Origin: Solanum dulcamara
Taxonomy: Eukaryota > Streptophyta > Magnoliopsida > Solanales > Solanaceae
Length of the DNA: 64,000 bases
Direction of reading: 5' to 3'
Assembly: GCF_947179165.1 (NCBI RefSeq)
Contig: NC_077244.1
Span: forward strand, 67,502,144 to 67,566,143
A program made the translations under genes and the position numbers. Below, piece after piece: positions 57,700-64,000 of this stretch (position 1 is its first letter; each line of letters begins with the position of its first letter). The notes beneath the pieces are model-generated. The model ran no database searches, was not told the origin of the DNA, and worked only from the letters and a program-made list of their open reading frames with translations.

Positions 57700-59519
57700 C
57701 TAAAATCCTTGGAAGGAAAATGAAAGGATCTTGAATAGCCCATCTGGGTTATCAGCATGTACCTGGAAAAAAAGATAGAAACTTGTCATTAGGATAACGA
57801 TCACGTGATGCATAATTGTGCAATTTCTGTAAACAGCAAACAAAATGTACCCTAACTTCATTGTTTTCTGTGTCAGAATGATAATTGCCTTCTTAGAAGT
57901 TATGCTTTACATGGTTCAAAGCCATATAATGGGAAGCAAAAGATGCAGAATATGATATCAATAATAATAATGTCATCTATTAATCACTTCAAATAACACT
58001 GAAAAGTAGTTATTTTTTTATTCAATCAGGTTAGCTTATTCTCTATATCATCAGTTTGGGAGCAGAGGGTACATAGCCCGACACTGGAAGGAATGATGAG
58101 GCCATCAGTCCCCGAGAAATAACTCATCGTGTATTTTAAGAACTCAAGTCAACCTAGGTACTCCCTCCATTTTATGTGGCATTATTTCCTTCTACCAACT
58201 GAGCTATCCCGGCTATTCCCAATCTCGATTGGAACCGCTAACCTGAGGAGTTAGATCGTATCAAAAAGAATTACACATTTCTATATTTAGAGACAACTTT
58301 AAAATTCTCATTTTACCTAAATGGCATGCTTTTATAGCCAGAGAAATCTCATGACATGTTCAAGACCACTAGTTCCAAAAGTCTTTTTATCTTTCTTTCC
58401 GTCTTATCTCCAATACTAGTCAAACTACACTACATAATTTGAAAGGGGGGAGGAATGATAAATTACCAGCTTCCAAATGTGATGTGCATCTTAAAATGGA
58501 AAACACTTTGCATCTTGAGAACTTGAAATATATATACAGCAGAAATGTGTAGGAAAGAAGCAACCTACCCAGTGACCTGCATCTTCGAGGACATGCATTT
58601 CGACTCCACCTCCTTCCTCTACAGCCTGTTCCTCAGCAACATGGATTCTTCTGATATCCTCAAGGGCCCACCTATGCAGACTTCTTTCTGCTTTCAAAAA
58701 GTTAACATGCACACCCCGAGGAACATCTTCCACAATTTTCCTGCAAGATCTTGCAATTAGGATTTCCTCTTTTTCCGGAGAATGAAGCATTTGATCCACC
58801 AGAAGCTTGGTGACAAAAACAAAAAACAAAAAAGATGTGAAATAAATCATTGACACATTCACCTATGACTAAAGTATTTAACTAACTTGAATTTACACCT
58901 TGCAAAAGCTACACATTCATTATCATATGAATAAAATATGTTAATACGGTGCACATTTATTCTTAGCATTGCAATACTTGATATTTTTTAGGCTCTAATA
59001 ATACCAGATATTCCACTTTCCTTTTATATTTTTTCTATTGCCATGCTACGTATTGAGTTGAGCGACCAGTCCTCCAGTACATTGCCCGTAGCATTCATTG
59101 AAATTTCCTGATCATCTTGCTATTCTTATATTAGTGTTGAAATTTAATCTTGTCAAAAAATATCCTGCAACTTATCAATATTTCCATTTTTTTTCTTAAA
59201 TCTTTTGATTTAATTAATAGCAACAAGATAAAGAGGGTGTGCATGTTCGTGATTTGTTGAACCACTACTAGTACGTGTCCAGACTACTCCAGTATCGGGA
59301 AACTGGTATACACTTGTAATGGTTAAGGAATGAACAAGAAGCCAAAAGAATGATCATTCTAAAATCCTCATACTTAAAACTGACATGAGCAACCTACCAC
59401 AGATTTGTTTCTTCATATGATTGATACATTTCAGCAATACCCTTGAGATCAAACACCCATGATAAAGGTGAAGGAGATGAACCAGCAGTGTTGGTTTGAC
59501 GAAGGTTAGTTACCACCCA
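57700..59519 (-). CDS. Alpha/beta-hydrolase fold protein, C-terminal three exons only
   Basis: Three exons can be joined on the minus strand: 59519-59398, 58740-58569 and 57762-57700. All junctions are GT-AG, the frame stays open and it ends at TAG (57702-57700). They encode about 118 residues: VVTNLRQTNTAG, WVFDLKGIAEMYQSYEETNL, then WKIVEDVPRGVHVNFLKAER with SLHRWALEDIRRIH, and VEMHVLEDAGHWVHADNPDG. GHW holds the likely catalytic His of the fold. It resembles my memory of plant ABHD11-like proteins (At4g10030 type), with no proven substrate. The nucleophile Ser and Asp would be in upstream exons, which I cannot find between 59520 and 64000. They may lie beyond the window, with the LINE in a long intron, or may be lost. 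Confidence 0.75.
58155..58400. repeat. MITE tip and tRNA-like fragment in hydrolase intron
   Basis: ggtactccctccattttatg at 58156 is a typical MITE tip. Just after it, 58191-58214 reads ttctaccaactgagctatcc, the reverse complement of a tRNA 5' half (GGATAGCTCAGTTGGTAGA, with D-loop). No complete tRNA follows. It may be an organellar or tRNA-derived scrap. Confidence 0.4.
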
Positions 59520-60786
59520 CTGCAAAAGTTACATAAGGAAACCGCCAGTTAAAAAAATGAGAACTGGGCCAATTAGTGTCTCATGTGCAAGCAAATTAAC
59601 AGTTAGAAATATGGTAATATAATGTTCGGCAGGATGATGGCCTTAATAGATGAATTTTTAGTCAAACATACTGCATGATATACTTCATTTACTAAAATTT
59701 ATTTTACAAACAACTACATGCTACTTTACTCACAAGTTTGACCGCGGCCTTGGACAAAAGTTTGGTATTCTAATGGAGACGGGGTAGAGAATTGGGCATC
59801 CACCAAGTTTTGGACCGTGCACTAGTGTTAAATGCATTGCCCTTGACTGAATTCCCCTCTTCTATTCAAACCTTTTCTTGCACCAACTAAATAGTGTTAA
59901 ATGTTTGTGCGATGAGGTCATCCACTTCGCGTAGTGAAGGAAGAGGCGTAACTAGTGTAGACGCAGTAGGTTTGGCCAAATCCTCTATGCCTAGCTCTAA
60001 CCTTATATATTAAGTGAAAAGGAATAGAGATTATGGGTCCAAGTTATGTTGAAATTAGTTATGATGCAATTAGTTATCTTGATTTTGTTTCTTATTGATT
60101 GTTTAGTTTGTTGTATTAAAAATAACATGCATTGTATAATTTATAAGAAGTTGTTTATCTACAAAAATACTCACCATCTTATTTAGTAGACAAAGGGTTT
60201 GAGGGACCTCAGGAGTATTTTTGTCATTTTCATTGTTTTATCCGGATATAACTAATTCCAGTACTATTATTCCGCCCTCTAGCAAGGATAACTTATTTTG
60301 GTACTAATTGCTAGTTCTGCCATAACTTCTCTTTTTTTTAACAAAATGATACTAGACCAAGGCCGAACGAGCGACGAAGGTGTGAGGGGACCCTCTACTT
60401 AACCCTTTTTAGTTCTGCTATAACTTATCTAGGATTAGAACCAAACAAGGGATAAGGCAATATTAAATTTTTATTCTTGGACTATCTATGCTTGTCGAGC
60501 ATACCAAACGAATCCTATGTGTATATAAAGGAATCAAACTCGCTGCATTAGAAGAACAGGTGCACAAGAATTCTGAATTCGTGGACCATTAATTCTAAAT
60601 CCAGATTTGAGCAAAGACAAGTCTAAATATTGAATGGTGGAGAGTCTGAAACATTGTGTCTCCTATCCTGATCAAAAAAATTCAAGAATGTCATGTCCAA
60701 TAAATAATATGGAAAAACAAGACTCCAATGTTTTTCTATAAGCTCGTTTTAGAAAGGAAAGGTGGAAGAGATTGATTGCTACTGTA
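59520..60786. other. Region upstream of the last recognised hydrolase exon, no exon found
   Basis: I looked on the minus strand for further hydrolase exons and saw none. The sequence is less AT-rich near 59750-60000. No repeat boundaries are clear. Confidence 0.4.
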
Positions 60787-60798
60787 AAGGACTGTAAT

Positions 60799-60960
60799 AG
60801 TTTTTTTTTTTTTTTTTTTTAGGACTGAATTAGTTTTTTTTTTTATGGGAACAGACCCTACACGAGGCTCCCACCTCTCGTGCACAGTCAGGGGTTGAGC
60901 ATCACCCCCAAGCCTTAACATAAAAATAAAATAGAAAAATACAAGGAGGGGGACATAAAC
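60799..60960 (-). mobile_element. Retroposon 3' end with poly(A) tail
   Basis: The plus strand shows a long T run (about 60799-60821), a second T run near 60836, then gggaacagaccctacacgag, gctcccacctctcgtgcaca and gtcaggggttgagcatcacc. On the minus strand this is a GC-rich body ending in a poly(A) tail, typical of a SINE or a 5'-truncated LINE. The 5' limit is uncertain. Confidence 0.5.
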
Positions 60961-61353
60961 CTTACCTCCGATCCTATGTTGGTTCATAAGTCGGCTAACC
61001 TATTAAGGTCGGCTAACTCATCCCCGTAGCAAAAGGAGCTATCTATAACTAGAAAGCAGTAAACCTATGAGAGGACTCCTCCCGATACAAGTCGACTAAG
61101 AAAGCATAAATGAGGGAGACTCTCCCCTTCCATGAGAAGACAAGAAAGTAACCTACACTAGTCCTATTCAACTATGCTACGTACCATACATAGCTAAATT
61201 GAAGAAGAACAAGTATATGAACCTTCTATCTCGCATGGGGTGAAGAAGCTCTTTTCATCTTTGCCCTTTCTCGTCTTGTCGTACCAAGTGAGTCCAGATG
61301 GAAGGATGCATCAACTTCAAGATCATGATTATAGCAGCTATGGAGGATGAAAA
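60961..61353. other. Spacer upstream of the LINE-derived frame
   Basis: No gene is seen. gagggagactctccccttcc near 61112 is inverted with respect to gggagagtctccctaattta at 63112, on the other side of the LINE frame. That may mark element ends. Confidence 0.4.
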
Positions 61354-63042
61354 ATGGAAAGAAGTGTAACAGTCAGCAGCTTTGGAGCTGTATCAGTCAG
61401 CATCTTTGGAGTTGTTGTTGAGGAGGGTGGTACAGGTGTTAAAAAATTAGAGGATGTGTGCTTATCCTTCCAATATAAACAGTGGTGGACTTTCAGATCA
61501 AAGAAGACACTATGGGGGGAATTCCTTAAAGCAAAATACTACCAAAGGGCTCATCCAGTCATAAAAAAGCCAGTCATAAAAAAGTGGGACACAGGACAGT
61601 CCCTCATGTGGAAGCACATGACGATCAATAAAAAAGATATTGAGCCTCATACACAATGGAGAATCAAGTCTGGAACAAGCAGCTTGTGGTGGGATGATTG
61701 GTTAGGGGTAGGTCCATTAGCTTACCACAATGAAAGTCTCCCTAGATTGAATAACACTACTGTCTCTGAACTAATGGAGAATGGAGGATGGAAGGCAGAG
61801 GAAGTAAGGAAACATGCACCCCCTCAGCTGGTGTGCAAAATTCTCAGCACTCCCATTAGCTATATTCCAAATATGCAGGATCAAGCCATCTGGAAGCCTA
61901 ACTCTCATGGCAACTTCACTTGTGCATCAGCTTGGGAGTTAGTAAGAAAGAAAAAGACAAGATCTCTCACTAACAGCAATATATGGCACAATAGCATTCC
62001 TTTCAAGGTCTCTTTTCTTTTGTGGAGAGCGTTCAGACTTAAGCTACCCACAAATGACAGAATTGTGGCCTTTGGACAGGAGCCTGCTGCATGCTCTTGC
62101 TGCTATAGAGCAGGTCTTGATGATGTAGACCATATCCTTGTTTCAGGCTACTTTGCACAACATATTTGGAAGCACTTCTCAGGGTACTGGGGTCTACAAC
62201 ACAGCAACACTCCTCTAAAAAACCTATTGATGAGGTGGTGGCTAATCAAAACTAACAATGAGCTACATAAGTTAGTAATGCAAGCCACCCCCATTTTTGT
62301 GTGTTGGAATCTATGGAAGAATAGATGTGCATGCAAGTATGGAGGCAAGAAGTCCAATGCTACTAGAGTAATATTCTCAATATCCAAAGATCTATATATG
62401 CTTATCTCTACTGTGTATCCATATATTGATTTGCCAAGTAAGTGGGCAGATTTGGTTACCATGTTTGAAAAAAGCCAACATGAGTTGAGAATAACCAAAG
62501 TATGCTGGACTAAACCACAACCTACAATGATCAAGCTCAACACAGATGGGAGTGTCCTTAACAATCCAGGGAAAATAGGGGCAGGGGGCATTCTTAGGGA
62601 CCATAATGGGGTGTTAATATATGCTTTTGCATCTCCACTAGGCTTTGGTTCTAATAACCAAGCTGAAGTGCAGGCAACACTTATTGGTATTCTGTGGTGC
62701 TTACAACATGGATACAGCAGGGTAGCCCTTGAAGTTGACTCTGAACTTCTAATCAAGTGGCTTAAACAAGAAGTTAAACCTCCATGGAACATTATTACTT
62801 ATATTACTGAACTGCAGGTATTGGTTAGCAAACTGGAAACTTTCCAGTGCAGGCATATCTTTAGGGAAGCTAATTACACTGCAGATTCACTCTCAAAGGA
62901 AAGCCACATGAAAAGCTATACACAACACTACTACAACTTTCAACAGCTTCCAAGAGAGACCAAGGGACACTACAAAATGGACAAAGCTGGCATGGCTAGC
63001 TTCAGGAGAACTAAGATGAAGAAGATCAATCAACCACCTTGA
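61354..63042 (+). CDS. LINE-derived protein: RT-associated zinc-binding region plus RNase H, no RT
   Basis: This is a continuous frame of 562 residues. From residue about 30 it reads EEGGTGVKKLEDVCLSFQYK and LWGEFLKAKYYQR, the stretch that follows RT in plant L1-type LINEs. The zinc-binding region is at about 170-285: FTCASAWELV, IWHNSIPFKVSFLLWRAF, CSCCYRAGLDDVDHIL. RNase H begins near 390 with KLNTDGSVLNNPGKIGAGG, then NQAEVQATLIGI, ALEVDSELLIKWL and FREANYTADSLSKE, so the acidic catalytic residues are present. The endonuclease and RT domains are absent, as in a 5'-truncated insertion. The length of the open frame without stops is notable for a dead fragment. Most likely a young LINE remnant; a retained cellular RNase H role is possible but unproven. 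Confidence 0.8.
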   Translation: MERSVTVSSFGAVSVSIFGVVVEEGGTGVKKLEDVCLSFQYKQWWTFRSKKTLWGEFLKAKYYQRAHPVIKKPVIKKWDTGQSLMWKHMTINKKDIEPHTQWRIKSGTSSLWWDDWLGVGPLAYHNESLPRLNNTTVSELMENGGWKAEEVRKHAPPQLVCKILSTPISYIPNMQDQAIWKPNSHGNFTCASAWELVRKKKTRSLTNSNIWHNSIPFKVSFLLWRAFRLKLPTNDRIVAFGQEPAACSCCYRAGLDDVDHILVSGYFAQHIWKHFSGYWGLQHSNTPLKNLLMRWWLIKTNNELHKLVMQATPIFVCWNLWKNRCACKYGGKKSNATRVIFSISKDLYMLISTVYPYIDLPSKWADLVTMFEKSQHELRITKVCWTKPQPTMIKLNTDGSVLNNPGKIGAGGILRDHNGVLIYAFASPLGFGSNNQAEVQATLIGILWCLQHGYSRVALEVDSELLIKWLKQEVKPPWNIITYITELQVLVSKLETFQCRHIFREANYTADSLSKESHMKSYTQHYYNFQQLPRETKGHYKMDKAGMASFRRTKMKKINQPP

Positions 63043-63087
63043 AGGAACTTCTTCATACCTTGTAATATTAGCTGATATAAATAAATA

Positions 63088-64000
63088 ATGATAATCAGGA
63101 CCATTGTAAAAGGGAGAGTCTCCCTAATTTACTGCTTTTATAGAATAATCTCCATACCATTAGATTTAGGGGTTAGAGTAGCTATCTCTTCCTTTCTTTT
63201 CCTTTTGCATATGCAGGTAGTTGCAGGTCTGGAAAATTTCAGGGTGAGCAGCAGCATGTGGACCTGTCCAAAGGCCTCCAATCTTTGCAGGGTTTCAGAA
63301 AATACTATATTGACAAGGCCCAAGAAGTTTCAGCCCAAACGGATAATTGGAGACGTTAGGCGAGCGACATTGAAAAATTCAGCTGCCTTAAGCCTAAAGA
63401 GAGGGCCTTTAGTAATTTGGATCCTCCAACTTGGGAAACAAGCCTTCAAACTTTGCATGGCTAAAGAAAAGGATATGTATGCAAACCTCATGAAGTTTCA
63501 GCTCAAAAGGATAATTGGAGACGTTAGTCGAGCGACTTGGAAAAAGATAACAGTCTCCAAAGCTCTTACTGAGGTACCTTCTTTATTGCTAGTTTGTGCA
63601 AGTTCTTTTTTGGTTGGATTTGTTTGTTGTATTATTGCAGGTTGCTGGAGTGATATAACAACTTTCTTTAACAACAAATACATAGAGAAAACCTCAAATA
63701 CAACTTCCAAACACCCTGTAACATCTAAGCTTCAGCAGGCTAAGATGTGCAGGGTGTGTAGCAGCATGAGGACATGCACCAAGGCATCCAAACTTTGCAG
63801 GATTGCAACAATTACTATTATGACTAGGCCCAAGAAGTTTCAGCTCAAACGGATAATTGGAGACGTTAGGCGAGCGACCTTGAAACAATCAGCTGTCTTA
63901 AGCCTAAAGAGAGAGAAATTTGCTATATGGAAGCTCCAACTTGGGCAAAAAGCCTTCAAATCTTACAAGGCTAAACAAAAGGCTATATGTGCATACCTCA
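63088..64000 (+). CDS. Unrecognised repeat-containing open frame, runs off the right edge
   Basis: From the ATG at 63088 there is no stop in this frame to base 64000 (304 codons), with stops at 63073 and 63082 just before it. The product is basic and contains internal repeats. RPKKFQPKRIIGDVRRATLK at about 63316 recurs as KFQLKRIIGDVSRATWKK at about 63493 and RPKKFQLKRIIGDVRRATLK at about 63826. A longer unit, CTKASKLCRI...LSLKRE...WKLQLGQKAFK, is also repeated. A hydrophobic stretch, LLLVCASSFLVGFVCCIIAG, lies between. I recognise no family. It may be a real gene start, a part-coding exon, or repetitive DNA whose frame is open by chance. The ATG is provisional. Confidence 0.4.
   Translation, partial: MIIRTIVKGRVSLIYCFYRIISIPLDLGVRVAISSFLFLLHMQVVAGLENFRVSSSMWTCPKASNLCRVSENTILTRPKKFQPKRIIGDVRRATLKNSAALSLKRGPLVIWILQLGKQAFKLCMAKEKDMYANLMKFQLKRIIGDVSRATWKKITVSKALTEVPSLLLVCASSFLVGFVCCIIAGCWSDITTFFNNKYIEKTSNTTSKHPVTSKLQQAKMCRVCSSMRTCTKASKLCRIATITIMTRPKKFQLKRIIGDVRRATLKQSAVLSLKREKFAIWKLQLGQKAFKSYKAKQKAICAYL
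63220..64000. repeat. Direct repeat, ~270-bp unit about 510 bp apart, with a third partial copy
   Basis: 63230-63490 and 63745-64000 are similar throughout. Shared words are aggcccaagaagtttcag, ggataattggagacgttagg and gccttaagcctaaagagag-like stretches. A shorter copy with ggataattggagacgttagt is at 63519. The last copy continues past the window edge. Confidence 0.85.

Noticed and set aside
60736..60987. Minus-strand frame of 83 codons
   Set aside because: It runs through the poly(A)/T tract and body of a retroposon; not a gene.
62148..62792. Long antisense frame (214 codons) under the LINE RNase H region
   Set aside because: It overlaps the well-supported plus-strand RNase H frame and shows no domain. 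It is a shadow of that coding sequence.
63694..63888. Minus-strand frame in the right-end repeat (NVSNYPFELKLLGPSHN)
   Set aside because: It lies opposite the longer stop-free plus-strand frame and is much shorter. I could not decide firmly which strand codes, if either, so I kept only the longer one.
1..64000. CRISPR arrays, operons, bacterial-type promoters or defence islands
   Set aside because: The tandem repeats present have no regular repeat-spacer pattern. The genes are intron-containing plant genes.

Overview
The window looks like nuclear DNA from a flowering plant of the nightshade family (Solanaceae). The evidence is AT-rich introns with GT-AG junctions, R1-type NB-LRR genes of the Solanum late-blight class, Solanaceae-style SINEs (an Au-like copy and TS-like tails ending in TTG repeats), several Ty1-copia elements and many small inverted-repeat elements. 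I see no bacterial or organellar gene organisation. The species cannot be fixed from sequence alone.

Layout. 0.7-1.6 kb: an intact single-exon DUF579 glucuronoxylan-methyltransferase-like gene (minus). 2.5-10.8 kb: an R1-like NLR pseudogene (minus), split by a complete Ty1-copia element (3100-7893) and a 1.09-kb solo LTR (8290-9378), and also carrying its own stop codons and frameshifts. 12.6-14.9 kb: its open paralogue (minus), encoding NB-ARC plus LRR but with no coiled-coil region visible. 15.0-15.2 kb: a SINE with a perfect 16-bp target duplication. 16.4-30.6 kb: a transposon block in which two related, decayed copia elements lie in opposite orientation (16431-21841 plus, 25439-30637 minus), with a foldback element and a tandem-repeat-bearing DNA element between them. 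31.3-34.3 kb: a partly duplicated, broken cytochrome P450 locus.

36.9-43.1 kb: a five-exon NADPH-dependent alkenal/enone double-bond reductase gene (plus), which assembles into an uninterrupted 346-residue protein. Its introns hold several inverted-repeat elements and SINE tails. 43.8-48.6 kb: an eight-exon CDK-like protein kinase (minus, 630 residues, N-myristoylation motif). 50.9-56.5 kb: a six-exon short-chain dehydrogenase of the steroleosin/11-beta-HSD-like type (plus, 385 residues), with an internally deleted copia element in intron 3. 57.7-59.5 kb: the last three exons of an alpha/beta-hydrolase gene (minus). 60.8-63.0 kb: retroposon debris and a long LINE-derived frame with a zinc-binding RT-associated region and RNase H but no RT. 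63.1-64.0 kb: a stop-free frame with internal repeats that runs off the right edge.

The host genes do not form one pathway. They are independent loci for cell-wall methylation, pathogen recognition, aldehyde detoxification, signalling, lipid/sterol metabolism and a hydrolase, separated by transposon-rich DNA. All splice models were assembled by eye from GT-AG sites with the reading frame kept open. No alignment or expression data were available.
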